Part shown: positions 23,948 to 36,926 of the stretch, in pieces
How the letters are laid out: each line of letters opens with the position of its first letter
Numbering within the stretch: the first letter of the stretch is position 1
Origin: Prostheceraeus crozeri
Taxonomy: Eukaryota > Platyhelminthes > Polycladida > Euryleptidae
Assembly (NCBI GenBank): GCA_907163375.1
Contig: CAJQUW010007475.1
Location: forward strand, 124,001-188,000
Reading direction: 5' to 3'
DNA: 64,000 nucleotides
Position numbers and translations under genes: made by a program
The notes under the pieces: generated by a model
Seen by the model: only the letters and a program-made list of their open reading frames with translations
Told to the model about the DNA's origin: nothing
Databases searched by the model: none

Positions 23948-26640
23948 TTAGAGATCGGTTAGGTTACTCAGGAGGCAAGCGGTATATGGTAGGAAAGATC
24001 TGCGGGTTTTTTCAGTTCTGCAACAGGGGATTGATGGTACACCAGATCGCGGAAGTCTTCTGGGAATTATGGGATTCAGGATATGATTTCTGTCAGTTTC
24101 AATTCGCTTGTAAACACTGATACTCAGCTCATGCCGTCGCTTTTCCAGTTCACCTTTACAGCATCAACACTGCCGTGGTTTGTTTCCGTAAATAATTCGG
24201 TGAGCACGTTTATCGATAGATTCTAATTTGGAAGAGAGCGTTTTACTCAGACCAACAAATATGGGACAAACATACTTGAGTGGTTAGCGTATGTATGCAG
24301 AGTATAGCATGTGCAGTTCGTCAGTGCTTACATAAGGCCAAAGTTGTCGCAGTACATAAAAACGGCTGTTACACTTTTTCAGCAAATTACAAACATGACT
24401 ATTCCAACTAAGGTCACTAGTTATTGTAACACCCAGAATGGAAACACATTCAACCATTTCAACCGAAAACTGTGGTACATCCGAAAAATCAACATTCACG
24501 CTTCTAGAACAAAAAAGCAACTTCGATTTCATCATGTTTAGCGATAAACAATTCATTTCACACCAACTCTGAACGTGTTCCGTTTCAACATTAATATCGC
24601 GTACAATTGATGAATCTGGTGTGATCGGTAAAATTAATGTAAGATCATCTGCATATTTTACAATATGTGTGGTTGGTAAAATACACTGTAGATCTCCAAA
24701 ACATGCATTGAAAATATATGGTGCTAACACTGTGCCTTGGGGCACACCAGATTTCACATGGAAGAGGTTAGAGACTTTGTTATTTAATTTCACACAAGCA
24801 AAACGATTCTCAAGATAACTCCTTAAAAGAAATACAAAGCCACTAGGTATACCTTGTCTCAAAAGTTTGTTCAATATGATTCCGTGACTTAAATGATCGA
24901 ATGCTTTCTGAAGATCGAGAGCCAAAAGAACTGATCCAGATATGTCATTATTATCATAGTTCATATACAATTTATTCATAATCGATATAAGAGCAGTAGT
25001 TGTCGAGCAAGACTTTCGAAAACCATGTTGTTCTTGTCCGAACATCGTTTCAAAGGTAAATCTCATATTTTTCAACAATATTTTTTCAAAAATTTTTGAA
25101 GGCAGAATACTCTGTGATATGGGTCGAGGTTTTGTCAATTGAATCGGTTTTTCTTTTGGTATTGGGTAATTATCAAATTCTTCCAATCAGAAGGAATATT
25201 TCTTTGTTTAATACATGACTGAAATATGTGAGTCAGTGGCGCAGCAATAGAGGAGGCTAAATGCTTGTACAAGAAAGTCGAAACTTTTGGATCTCCGGAG
25301 AACTTATTTGTTTTGGCAACCGATAGTAATTTCGAAACCAGAGACTCAGACACCTCGAAGCTCCAATCATCATCAGTAATAGTAACAGCATCAGACATAG
25401 AGGAGTTTAGAGACGTATGTCGAAGAAAAATGTTCTGCTATGAGTGACAGGGTATTTTCTAATCCATTGTTCTTGTTTATAAAATTGTCAAACAAGTTTG
25501 TCTTGTTGCCATCTTCTTTCGTTACTGACAATAAATTCCATAATCCATTTCTTTTGTTTTTTAGTTTTTTAGCCCAGATAAGCTTGCATTTTTGTATCTC
25601 TGTTTTAACTTTTTGTTTCAAATGGTTATATTTTGTCCATTCCCGATTTCGGTAAGCTTCCCAACGTTGATTTATCAGGTGTTTCGTAAGCGGTGTTAAC
25701 CAGTCTTTGTCCTTAGGGGTCATCAAGACTGTGTGTTGAGGAATAATGTCACCTATCAGTTGAGCAATTGTTTGGTGAAATACATTCCATTTTTCATCAA
25801 CAGATTCATATGAGTACAAATGTGACCAATCGTTTAAAGATATGGCCAAATTTAGGCATTGAACATGGCTTTCTCGGTAATCAAAAACAGTTCTCAGACT
25901 ACAACCGTTATGACTATTACATGCTGAAAGGTTCTGAAGGTTTGGCACTAGAACGGCAGTCAGAAAAACATGATCCGAGCGACCAATAGGAGCGTCATAA
26001 TCGACTTTGTCTGACGAGTAGCTTTCATTTAATTCTTTCGTCATGATAATATAGTCCAAAATGTTTTCTTTCCGGGTAGGTTGTACTATTACATCAATCA
26101 TATATAGGTCATTGCAAAAATGCTGACAATCAAAATGATTAAAATCACCCAAAATTATGAAATTATACGTTGGCTTACGACAAAGATAATAATCAAAAAC
26201 ACTTTGAACAAAATTACGCAAATCTGACAATTATGTGGCAGAGCCTGGTGGCTGAGCACGATGGAGGTATATACAAACATAACATAAATAACTGGATATT
26301 TGATAACTCTATCAAGTTATCGGAAATCGTGGGAGGAATACATAATTGCAAACTTTCATCGATCAAAAGAGGAGAGCATAGTATGTGGTTTCGCAAATAG
26401 ATCACAGTTCCACCACCTCTGCGACTATTTCGATCGTCCCGATACATATAGTACCCATCAATTGACACAAGAGAGTCCATTATACTTGAATGTAACCACG
26501 ATTCGGTAATGCAAACTATATCGGGAGTCTTCATTCTTACGACTGCGGTCAACTAGTTGATCTTTGGCAACAGTGATTGAACATTCGTTAAGGAGATAAT
26601 TGGAAGCTTATGAACGTAACTATTCGGAAAGTTCAAACTT
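23948..26640 (-). pseudogene. LINE ORF2: APE endonuclease and reverse transcriptase
   Basis: Endonuclease motifs in order: TNVQSL, DIVCITESWLH, YIPPS, ILGDFNHFD, LDYIIM and RSDHVFL, all residues expected for an AP-type nuclease. The RT follows: KPRPIS, HGFRKSCSTTTAL, LALDLQKAFDHLSH (first Asp), SGVPQGTVLAPYIFN, KYADDLTLILP (catalytic pair), LGVTITSDLSWNSHV, and a C-terminal RAHRIIYGNK segment. The product would nick DNA and prime reverse transcription of the element's RNA. Frame changes occur near 26,220, near 25,395 and near 25,150, and stops lie near 26,565 and just after 24,284. Length is near that of CR1-type ORF2 proteins. Upstream start not determined. Confidence 0.85.
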
Positions 26641-26653
26641 GGGTTAAAAGAGT

Positions 26654-27376
26654 TTAATGAAAATTTTCATGGCTGCTGTTATTCCTTCTTTTCGTATTTT
26701 TTCCACGAAATATAGTGACGTTCTCTCCTTGCTCATTTCTATTTTTCATTTCTTGACGTAGACTTTGATAATACATCTGTTGCATGGGAGTTCTGTCAGG
26801 ATGTATATACTCGTATGTCCTATTGAAAACATCAGAGATTTTCAAATTGCGGGCACTTCGTAATAGTCTCGATTTTGACCCCTCATTAGTCAGTCTGATC
26901 TTCATTAATATGTCTTTTCCTGTTCCTGGTCGACCGACTCGAGTCACGCTTTTCACATCCTTGATGTCAGCATCAAGATACATCAACAGAGTTTTCACCT
27001 GAGATTCGTCATACTCCTGTCTGGTTTTTAAGTCGCCAACATGTGATTCTGGTAAACCCCTGACAACAACATTATCTTTGCGCCGTAATTGTTGTTCCAT
27101 TTCGTTCATAACTGCGTATGGAAGTTCTGATTTAAGACAAGTCATTTCAACGGATAATTTTCGTACTTGATTTTCACTATTTTGTTGTGATGATTTTAGT
27201 TCATCCAAAGATATTTCGAAAGTATGCAGTTTTGTCTCTAATACATTGATTCGCTCTGATAAGGATTATATGATTTCAATTTTAGTTTTCTCCAACAAAA
27301 TGCGAATATCATTAGTGATATCGCTTGATAAGTCATTTGAGTTGGATCTCAAGGTCCGTCTTTCCGACATTGGCAT
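26654..27376 (-). pseudogene. LINE ORF1: coiled coil and RRM-like nucleic-acid chaperone
   Basis: Reads MPMSERRTLRSNSNDL at the start (ATG complement at 27,374-27,376; a second ATG lies at 27,368). A heptad-rich helix follows (SERINVLETKL...VRKLSVEMTCLKSEL), then RRKDNVVVRGLPES, the typical first strand of the RRM-like domain in CR1/Tx1-type ORF1 proteins. Then come DADIKDVKSVTRVGR and SKSRLLRSARNLK, and a basic C terminus (GKNTKRRNNSS). One in-frame stop near 27,267 breaks it close to the N terminus. The protein would coat the LINE RNA as a trimer (family knowledge). It lies immediately upstream of ORF2. Confidence 0.8.
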
Positions 27377-27840
27377 GAAGAGAAGATAGACAGAAATACA
27401 CCAAAAATTGAAGCAACTAAGGTTTGAACCTCTGAATACTCGGTCAAAATACAAAGCAATTTCACCTTTATCAACACGGCTACCGACGCTACGCTATGGT
27501 AAGCCTTTTACTTAGCTGATAAATCGAAAGATAGAATTCGAGGCGACGTGACCGTGGACAACTACTTACAGTGATCTGCGCATGCGCAGAGCGTCACAAA
27601 TGAAAGTGCTGTTACAAAAAGGGATATCTCCACTGCCACAAGTCAAAGAGTGACAAGAAGCACACGAATCGATAGAGGATGACACGACGAAAACACTGAT
27701 ATAAAAATCCGATACAAATGATTTGATAAACGATGATAAACACGGAAAAACACTGACGAACGAGAGCAACACGCAGAAACGACCGCACACCACGAAGACC
27801 GCAGACATGTGAGTAGGGATATAGGTAGAGTGTCGACTCA

Positions 27841-29187
27841 AAAAAGTATCTGTATACAGTGAAAATTTTTATATCAAAAGATTCAGTTTTTTGCAGAGAT
27901 TACGTTCCCGTCGTCCAAAAAATTATTTGAGCACTTTTGAAAAAAGTCAAAATTTGCCAATTTATATACTACCGAGATGACGCCCCATATAAGTAGTATG
28001 AAACAAGCTGGATGTCAAAAGGAATGAATATTTGCTAATAAGCATCCTAACTAAGCGGAAATTAAGCTAATTTGAAATGGAATTTCATAATCCGTATTAT
28101 AGTAGAAGTCTTCATGAAAAAATCGCAACATTATTCGTGTTTCCTTGGCTGAAATTTCATGTTTTTAATTAAATTTTCACCGGCATGATTTTATGATTAA
28201 TATTTCATTTCTTGAATCTGAATGGTGATGTGTAACCATTTACATCTTGTAATTTACATATTGTCATTTACATATTGTAACATTTACATCAAAGTTAAAT
28301 GTGCCAGTGACAGGCTGCCTTGAGCTTAGGTTGAGCATGAAAGTAATAGGAACTTCGGATTGCTAATTTAGCAAACATTAAATCTCCAAGGCTATCATGA
28401 GAATGTGTGAAATACTATCATTCCTTCTGCATTACAATCATGATCACTCAATTCCGTTGTAATTTCTTCAAAACTGCAAAACTTTGCATATCTCACATTT
28501 GGTGACAATACCTCCTGTATCTCCCTTGAGTTCATTTAATAAAATCGAAAGTGTACACATTGGGGATTTAATAAATGCGGAGTTACCAATCTACCTAATA
28601 TATCTACTCTATGGGCCAATCGATGAGTGGTCCAAAGTTCTTAGCTCTCAGTATGCAAATGTGTAATGATCTAATGTACCCGTGATTCCACTACATGATT
28701 GCACAAGAATGTAAGCGCTTTCTGCTTTATTAATGTAAGCGCTTTCTGCTCACAATTATCATCCTGAAATTTAGTCAATGATATTTGCGTTCTATTGAAT
28801 GGAAAGTGTGCCTTAGCTTGTGCTTCTTGTAAACTAGCGCGCTTGAACATTCCAAGTATGTGAATAGGACGCTCCATTAGTGAGGATAATGACTAGTTGC
28901 TCGACGAATTCGTCGTATCATCGTGTCGCCTACAAATCAATACACAAAAATGCAGACAAATAACTCTCTGAAGTCAAACATCTTTCACATGACCATTCCA
29001 TGTGAAGATGAATCTATATTGTCCCATTCCCATTTGCCATGGGAATCAATTCTCTGAGAGTCCCAACAGCAAGCCTGATGATGAATCCGTTGATGAATAA
29101 GAAATGACTTCTGAACCTTCCTTCATGTTGATCTCCTGCATGTAATTGGCTACTTGTTATAAAAGTCATTTCGGCAGTACATGGAAT
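27841..29187. other. No recognisable gene; small direct repeat at 28,703-28,760
   Basis: AT-rich. AATGTAAGCGCTTTCTGCT occurs twice in tandem near 28,707 and 28,733. TTTACAT(A/C)TTGTAA-type units recur at 28,236-28,290. Open frames are short and unrecognised. Confidence 0.4.
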
Positions 29188-29839
29188 TTATTGATTCACG
29201 TCAGCTCCGAGCGGAATCAAGTATGCATAGATCAAAGTCAAAGTGATTTTCTCATAAAAAAAGTCAAATCTCCGTATGAAACAATTGATCATGCATTCAT
29301 CTGCACAAAAAGCAGGTAAGTCATTCCATCTACATGTACATATAGGAACGACACGATGGGTAAAAAATACGTGCACTGTGTGTCCACTTCTTCAGAAATT
29401 ATTGGAACAGGCAAAGAAGCTTGACACGTCTAGACCTACGAAACCTTTAGTGATCTTGTACATGAATATCATTTCCGCGCGTTGTCTTCGCTTTGGAATA
29501 TTTAAAGCTCTCAAACGATCTTTATAATGAAATCTTTCATCCGACATAGATACTTGATCGGGCCAATATTTCCGTTTGACTTTTTCAACTGCGTCGGAAT
29601 CCATCGCGAAGACCATATAATTGATGAATAGAATACTCTATTATTGACCGAACATAAGACTTGTACAAAGTCAACATAGAATGATTGTCAAGAAATTTGA
29701 ATGCCTTTTCAATGGTACAGACCATTTCATTGACTTTGTTGGCAACTCCGAAAGACTCTTCAGTCGTGCTTAAGTGGTCGGAGATGAGAATGACAAGGTC
29801 GACAATTTCTTTCACATTTGGGATAGCGACGTAATTCAT
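29188..29839 (-). pseudogene. LINE reverse-transcriptase C-terminal fragment
   Basis: Translated segments spread over different minus frames match a LINE RT tail. First DLVILISDHLSTTEESFGVANKVN with AFKFLDNHSMLTLYKSYVRSIIEYSI (29,839-29,585), then VEKVKRKYWPDQ...RLRALNIPKRRQRAEMIFMYKI (29,616-29,392), then FFTHRVVPICTCRWNDLPA (29,376-29,300). The last is the R-x-V-x2-WN-x-LP box that closes many LINE proteins. The wording differs from the 24-27 kb LINE, so this is a separate family. It is 5' truncated and broken by at least two frame changes. Confidence 0.75.
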
Positions 29840-30092
29840 GAAAAAAGATTATTGAGGGTATTTTTACCAAAATGAACGTTATAACAATTGCCTGGTTTGA
29901 TTCATTGTCCTTTTCTTATCCGATCTGAAGTAGAATTTTGAAATTTCAGTTGATTCCAGATAAAATCTTCAAACCGTCCAATTCCATTCAAGCCTAGAAA
30001 ATAGAATTTGACATCTTAGGAGAATATCAGTTCAGTCAGTGAGTTTCTCTGCGAAGAATTCATCAATGAGTGAATAGACGGCGATGTGTAAA

Positions 30093-30438
30093 GGTAAGGT
30101 CACATAATGAGCTTTGAGCTGTGCTGTAGCCGCGCTGTGAAAATGTTTGTGTGTGTTTTAATCGGAGCGACCACACTAGTAGCTCCAGCTGCGCTGTGGC
30201 AGCTTGTCACAGCTAGCTTCGAGCTGCGGTTTCTCTCTCAATTATCACAGCTCAAAGCTCGAGCGGTGGGATAATCTATTTTTAGAACTAATGTAGCAAA
30301 CCGACAATTCTGACGAGTGGCGAGCGGTGATCAAGCTGCACGGCTCATTATGTGGCCGCGTAACTCTCAAAGCTCAAAGCTTGACAAAGCTATACGTCGC
30401 TGCTAGCTTCAAAGCGCGCCTCGTCATGTGAATTTACC
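30093..30438. mobile_element. AGCT-rich MITE-like element
   Basis: Imperfect inverted ends: GGTAAGGTCACATAATGAG on the left and, read inward, GGTAAATTCACATGACGAG on the right. The interior is crowded with AGCT-containing words (GAGCTTTGAGCTGTG, CAGCTCAAAGCTCGAG, AGCTCAAAGCTTG) in both orientations, so a long hairpin is likely. No clear target duplication was found, so the superfamily is undetermined. Confidence 0.5.
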
Positions 30439-31281
30439 CTCTGACAATGACAAAACACGCACGTCATCGACTCCGATGCTGACTGCTTGCTGTGTGACAA
30501 TAGACATTGCGTAGGTTGTGAGATGCTATTTTTTCTAAACGGAACTAAGACTTGAACGAATCACCACATGAAACTTGCAGTGATTCCAAATATCTATCAA
30601 GAAAAGTAAATAGTGGATGATAGTCACATTTCAAACTTATTGAATCTCCAAACCTCCACAACGACCGTCCCATCATGTCCGACAGGCTTCTGACAAAGAA
30701 CTTCTTAAGAGACTCCACAACTCGGACTCGTACCGGTGAGCACCCTCAGAACGTCGAATCCAGAGTGCAACCAACTCTCTAGTCAATCCGCTTCTAAAGA
30801 TGCCGTCAATTGGAGCGACACCTCCGACTCAGCCACGGCACAAACCATACACTGCAAAAGCTTTCCTCCCACTGCCGTTGTAATCATGAGTCCATGGACC
30901 ATGTTGTCTGGCAGCACGGACTTGCCAGAGTTTCCAGAAGCTGACTTTATATTTCTCTTTTTGTTTGGCTTCATTTCCATCTCGTTTGCTTTCTGTAAAT
31001 AAACGATTTGGAAAGCAGAAGTTTGTGATGGAGTCACAAGTCATTTAGAAGGATTCTCACATGCCACTTTGTTTGGATTAGCAAGCAGATGACTGAATAG
31101 AGGCAAATTGAAACATACTTGCCGGTCGAAGACGAATGCGCAGTCTTCGAGCGGCTTCGCGACTGACTAGCTATCAGCAAGCTTTTTGTAACAAGAACAA
31201 AGGGCCGGTGAGTACGCCTCAGCCCTTGCCACAGGCAGTTGACAATCGCTTCTACTCGCCTCCATGTCCTCTTGCTGCTAA

Positions 31282-31480
31282 GGCCTCAACCACACTGCGA
31301 GCTTTTCCAAGCGCTTCTGAGCAAAGCGTTTTGCAGCAAATATAAAGTCATCATTGCAGCAGTTGCAGACTGCCACACTGCGAGCAAAGCAAACGAGAGC
31401 GATAGATAGCTTAAGGACATGCGTTTGCTCGAGATGCTCGGGACGCTCGTGTTTGCTTTGCTTTCAGTGTGGCTGAGGCC
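31282..31480. mobile_element. Tourist-like MITE, 199 bp
   Basis: Ends GGCCTCAACCACACTG and, inverted, GGCCTCAGCCACACTG (one mismatch in 16), flanked by TAA on both sides (31,279-31,281 and 31,481-31,483). A 3 bp TWA duplication with a GGC-starting end fits PIF/Harbinger MITEs. A small second inverted pair with GCTTTGCT/AGCAAAGC lies just inside. Confidence 0.75.
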
Positions 31481-31582
31481 TAACGCTGCTGCCTGGTTGT
31501 ACCTGCATTGTCTACCCATCCTTTTGACGGCTTCTTGATAATATTTCCAGAGGAACCATACCTGTCGATGGGACGTCTGCTG

Positions 31583-31628
31583 TTGTAAAAGATCTTGTAA
31601 AAGATCTTGTAAAAGTCTTGTAAAAGAT
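31583..31628 (+). repeat. Short tandem repeat, about 14 bp unit
   Basis: TTGTAAAAGATC is repeated about three times head to tail, with a final shortened unit (TTGTAAAAGTC, TTGTAAAAG). Confidence 0.85.
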
Positions 31629-34600
31629 AAACAGCGGCATCCTCAACGTCTGATCGCTGGTTGTTGGGTTTGAATAAACCGCATTGCTGATGCTGAAGCA
31701 TGTCTACAGACTCATCCCGCTTTCTGATCCTCGAACCGCCACCTTGCAGCCTCCAACCGCCCATCAAGCCACGTGTCCAAGCAATCCTTCAAACCCAAAC
31801 ATCAGGGATCAGCAGCTGGACCGCCCAACCGGGGTTCAAATAAACCTATGAACTCGAAATCCGTCTGAGAAATCTGAAAAGTTAATTTTAGCATCAATAT
31901 GACTGAAAGATACATAATTACTGAAGACGGCGAAAGTAGAGTTCAGATCATCAATGCGACTATCTATTACGCACAATGAATTTCATCATTTTGAGACAAT
32001 TCTATGAGTTCATACATCGAAGATTTGAAGAAGAAAACCTTCTTTGCAGCAGTTGAAGTCTCACGCCGAGTTTGTTTGACATTTCCCATCCAGTAAAGAT
32101 TTCAATCATTGGCAAATTTTGCAAAATAAATAGTGATTTTCTGAAGCAAATATTTGACGCGATTGTTACATTAATTTCAGCAAACGAAACAATCGATCAA
32201 TGAATGATGCAGGAAAAGTAATCTGCAACAGTCAGACAATCAGGTTGACATTATTTTGGTAGATTTTGTCCTTTTATTTCCTCTCAATGAGAACACAATT
32301 GCTGCTTACCTCTGAAACAATTGCATTATGTTAGAGTTCACAAGCAATTCACATACGAATTGCCTCATTTGAATACAATTGAAATGCAAACTTCTCTTGT
32401 TACAACTTCTAGATGGAGATCTTGTCTGCAATCTTTCGTACTATAATGCAGTCAGAAACAGCCTGAAATAGTTGCTTGACGGCGAAATTCAAAGTCGGTG
32501 GATTGTTAGAGGTTTGTGTATGTTTTCCATTAATGACTGTTAATGTCGAAATTGCGTTCTCTGCACCGGAAACCTAAAATTGCAAAGAAAATGTATCTGA
32601 ATTAACTTTTTGAAAGTTTCAGTTTTTTCTGGTGTTGTGTGCTAGGCAGTTTGTCTTCTTGCTTTATTATGCATTTATTATGCATTTTATTGTTTTGTGA
32701 GAACGATCTCCATTCCATTGTTAGAGCAATAACTTTTCCGCGGCATGCATTTCAAGTTCCAATGTCATACAAAAGTCCAGCTTGTCAGCTATCTACGGTA
32801 CATGACTGACAACAGACATGTCATGTCATCAGACAATGGATGACCAAACAATTGGTAGCTGACCGTGAGCGAATCTTCACAGACGTATTTAACGCGGCAT
32901 GAACAACGCCCGCTCTCACAGTCTAGTCCCTCCAAGCGAAGTTGTCGGCGCCGTTGTTATGTGTTTCAGCCTATCGTCTATGTGCGAACTATCATCGAAC
33001 TGCTGCGGACGTGATCACCACGGCTTGTGGTCCTGGAAGAATCTGGAGACTCTGTTGGTGCTGTGACTGTCTTATAACTGTGAACGTACCATCTGTCCTT
33101 GTAAGGACTGTTTGCACCATTTATTTATTTTCACAATATAATTTATCCACATTTTTCAATCATATGTTTTGGGAATAAACCCGTAACACTGGCATTCCAA
33201 TTTATTTCGTCATAAGAGTTGATTCGGTTATGCTTCCATCAAATAAAGAGCAAACTCTCCTTACAATTCGTGCGGACTCTTAAGCAATTGAATTTCCATG
33301 TAGTCTGCACGAATGCGGCTGTTGCACTCAGCATTTTCGCACTTATTGCAGTTAGCCAGACAGACCACGTGGTGATGGAGATTATAATCGAAAATCACCG
33401 ATGACACTTCCGGCCGCATTCTTGAGACTCAAAGAGAATTGGAAGATTGACACCACATCAAACGTACACTGTCTGCAAATTTAGATCGTGAGTAGTCGAA
33501 CGGTATGAATGATATTTCCATTTGACTACTTTATCACTAAGAAAAATTCAATCAAAGATGCGTAGGTACTTTTCACTCGACACACGTGCCTGCAATCTGT
33601 TCGTTGAGGTTCGTCGATTCGCTGATGAAAGCTGCTTCTGTTATGCACGCGCTTGGCCAATCACACAAGTCAAAGAGAGGCTGGTGTCTTATGTCAATTT
33701 TTGTCTCTTTCTACCGTTGCATACATACAATGGCTCGAATAGGATTATGTCCACTCTAGACTAACCGACACGCAAATGAATCTATCTCTGTGTTAAGACT
33801 GCATTCTGTCTATATTGCTTTGCGACTTTGGGAGCTATCAAAAGTCCTTGAAACAGGGAGGTTCATCGCTGATGGGTATTACTTAAATGATCATTATGTC
33901 ATAAACATTTAGGCCCTGGATGCAGCATTTTCTTTTTTTGGAAGCTTCAATAATGGCAAAATTTCGATTGTACATTACTTGTAAATTTCCACAAACCTGA
34001 AAACAACTCGCACATCCAAAAAATATAAATCGATGAAAATAGAAGATTAATTCCATTTTATCGTTAATGTTGATCGAATTGCAGTTCCTCTAACGCTTTC
34101 CACACACGAAGTCTTCACCTAACTTTGCATCGGGTTAAAAATTCATCAGTACTATGGAAGATTTCAGTATTTCGTGTGTTCAAACAAAATTGTGTTCGCA
34201 TGTTTCCAGATTTGTCTAACAATAGAGGTATGCGTACAGGTTTCGAACTCGTTCGCTTGCGTGTCTGAGAAAATGATCGTGATATTTAACCAAATGAATA
34301 CGCAGTTGTTCTTCAGCAATTTCAGCATCTTCAATTAATATTCACCTCTTCAAACTTGCTCTTCGTTCCTCAAACACAACGGTGCCATAAGAATACAGCT
34401 TCACAACGCAAATTTTGAGCGCAAACAAGATGTCGAAGTTTTCTTTATTGAAGAGATCTTTACTTAAGACATTGATTTAGTGAATTGACTCAATGAAGCA
34501 GCACTGATTTTCTTTGATCAGATAAATGCCGTAATTTTCCTTTCACTTCACCAATAATTGCGTTAAGTTCAATCATTGGCCTTTTTCCTTGCTTCAAATC

Positions 34601-34805
34601 TCAGTAAACTATAAGGGCAAAAAGAAAGCCTTATAACAATGCAATGAACTCTTGACTCAAAGTCACTGTGAAATTGTCGAGGTCTAATGCATTAAATAAA
34701 CTGATTAGTTTCTACGGGTCTGATGGAGCTACGGCCCTAAAAAGTAATACAATTTCTATATCTTATTTTCTGTTAATATTTTCATTCTGGTGAAAAAAGA
34801 CTTCG
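31629..34805. other. 3.2 kb without a recognisable gene
   Basis: No open frame exceeds about 80 codons and none has a family resemblance. The stretch at 32,942-33,178 has a slightly higher GC content than its surroundings, but its open frame shows no domain or splice support. Confidence 0.4.
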
Positions 34806-35269
34806 AAATTATTGTACTTTGATCTTCGTTAAAATTGTGGAATTCAAAATATGGTCTTTCGACGCACTTTTATTATTATTAACTTTGAAATATATTTCCC
34901 CGATCCGGCCTTGTCAATCAAACACAAATGAATGATTGGGTTTGAAATTTGTGCATACTGTATATACAGCAGATCATAGATTATGATGGATCTGAGAGTA
35001 ACGAACTATAAAAACATTAAATATCATTGCACACTTTGACACACTTTGATGTCTATCAATTTCTTTGGATGGATAGACTTGGCAAATTTGGCTGGTTCCA
35101 TTCAGTCTTATTGTTGATTAATTTGATGTTCTCTTTGCATTTCTTTCTAATTTCTACACCTTCCGCAATTTGTCTTTTCATCGCATTATTGTGGTATATT
35201 CCCGTCACATTCATAATAAATTCTTGATTTTCTCAGCCATGCTGTTTTCTGCAATGTCTCCACAATGCA

Positions 35270-35690
35270 GATGTTTCCTGCTTTTAAATATAAGAAGTGT
35301 CACGTAGTATATGTAGGTGAAACATCAAGAAACGCAAAGATGAGAGGAAATGAACATATGAGACAATTGGTAGAAAAGCAGGAACCATCTGTATTATGGA
35401 GACATTGCAAAAAACAGCTTGGCTGAGAAAATCAAGAATTTATTATGAATGTGACGGGAATATACCACAATAATGCGATGAAAAGACAAATTGCGGAAGG
35501 TGCAGAAATTTTGAAAGAAATGCAAAGAGAACATCAAAACTTATTGTCAACAATAAGACTGAATGGAACCAGCCAAATTTGCCAAGTCTATCCATCCAAA
35601 GAAATTGATAGACATCAAATTGTGTCAAAGTGTGCAATGATATTTAATGTTTTTACAGTTCGTTACTCTCAGATCCATCATAATCTATGA
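35270..35690 (+). pseudogene. GIY-YIG endonuclease tail of a retroelement
   Basis: The plus-strand reading gives KYKKCHVVYVGETSRN (YIG strand), AKMRGNEH (catalytic Arg), LWRHCKKQLG, a stop, then NNAMKRQIAEGAEI (catalytic Glu helix) and NLLSTIRLNGTSQI. The last part resembles the LLNS-x-EWNQ-type tail that often follows this nuclease type in invertebrate retroelement proteins. It differs clearly from the GIY-YIG domain of the element at 12.2-14.8 kb. One in-frame TGA (near 35,423) and absence of any RT upstream make it a fragment. Confidence 0.6.
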
Positions 35691-35787
35691 TCTGCTGTAT
35701 ATACAGTATGCACAAATTTCAAACCCGATCATTCATTTGTGTTTGATTGACAAGGCCGGATCGGTGAAATATCTTTCAAAGTTAATA

Positions 35788-36926
35788 CAGTAGAATTCGC
35801 ATATATCGGCGCCTCAAGGGACAGACGAAAACCGCCGATATACGCGAACCGCCGATATATGCGAACTCCCTGAATTTTGAAGTTTTGTGAAATCTACACG
35901 AGCTCTGAGATCATGCCATGCATCATACAATGTATATACGCGTATTGACTCATGAATTATTGCGTTGCTATACTTAAATACATGTACATATTGACTTATT
36001 GTCCAACATGTACAGTACATGTACATGTAATTGTTGTCTATGTATTCAATAGATATCTAAAAATTGTGCCTTTCTGAACTGAATCTTGGCAACAGTAAGG
36101 TATCGCAAACCGGAATATCACTATGTTGTCAAAAACTGAGTATGCTTTTTGAATCCAGAAGATTGAAACTTCTTCCAGCCTACCATGCTTACCCTGCCTT
36201 ATATGAACACAAAACCAAGAAGATAAAGCATAAATCAAGAAGCAGCTAAGAGTCACGTGCAGGCAAGCCAGCCAATCTAAGTCAATCAAGACGCACTAAG
36301 AGTCACCTGCAGGCGAAACCATAGAGATGGATGGGGTGGCGAGCCCCCCCCCCGCCTTTGATTTTTCTGTCTAGAGAGAGACATGCATCGAGCTCCTTTG
36401 ATGACGCAACGAGAGAGGACATGCATCGAGCTCCTTTGTGATGACGCAACAGTCCTCAAAGTCAGTCTGACAATAGCACGTAGGTGAAGAGCGTTAACAA
36501 TGCAATCATCACGTCGAATGAAAAACTAATATGTGAGAATTATCAGTGAGATACAGTGTCGAAAACTAAAACTACTTATCTTCGCTCGGTCTGCTAGATT
36601 CTACAATTTTATGAAACCCCAAACATGATCGAGATTAATTGCAGAAGAATCTAAATTCACATGCCACTCAGAAATAGTTAGAATCGATAGTCCAAACAGA
36701 ATCTACAGCCATCCACGTCCACATATACAGGTCATTCCTAGGACCTCTTCTAGCAAAACACATCACTTGAGGATTCTAGGAAATCCCGCCGTTATAAACG
36801 AACTTTTTTCAGTCAGGGACAGCGAAAATTCGCCATATAGGCGAATCGCCGATAGCCGAATCCGATATAACGAACTCGATTTAAATGGAAAAGAAGGGAA
36901 TATTGCCGGGACAAAAAATTCTACTG
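35788..36926. mobile_element. Non-autonomous pogo/Tigger-like element
   Basis: 1,139 bp, starting CAGTAGAATTCGC and ending AATTCTACTG, with TA on both sides (35,786-35,787 and 36,927-36,928). Subterminal sequences carry CCGATATA(C/T)GCGAAC and GATATAACGAACTCG motifs typical of Tigger-like ends. The other palindrome arm preserves the empty site (AAAGTTAATAATAATAAAAG in the same sense), confirming insertion at TA. Inside, a 44-46 bp unit with GAGAGAGGACATGCATCGAG is duplicated at 36,374-36,450, and CTAAGAGTCAC occurs twice near 36,246 and 36,296. No transposase. Confidence 0.85.

Larger units (their letters stand above)
23846..27840 (-). mobile_element. Nearly full-length CR1/L2-type LINE
   Basis: Minus-strand non-LTR retrotransposon of about 4 kb. 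It has a probable 5' untranslated region (27,377-27,840), ORF1 (26,654-27,376), ORF2 (23,948-about 26,640) and a short 3' tail ending in a tandem tetranucleotide. On the plus strand this is AGTAAAGTAAGTAAGTAAGG at 23,851. Short simple repeats at the 3' end are typical of the CR1/L2 group. ORF1 and ORF2 abut or overlap by a few bases. Reading frames are still largely legible, so the copy is fairly young, but it carries several frame changes and stops and is not active. The 5' end is approximate. Confidence 0.85.
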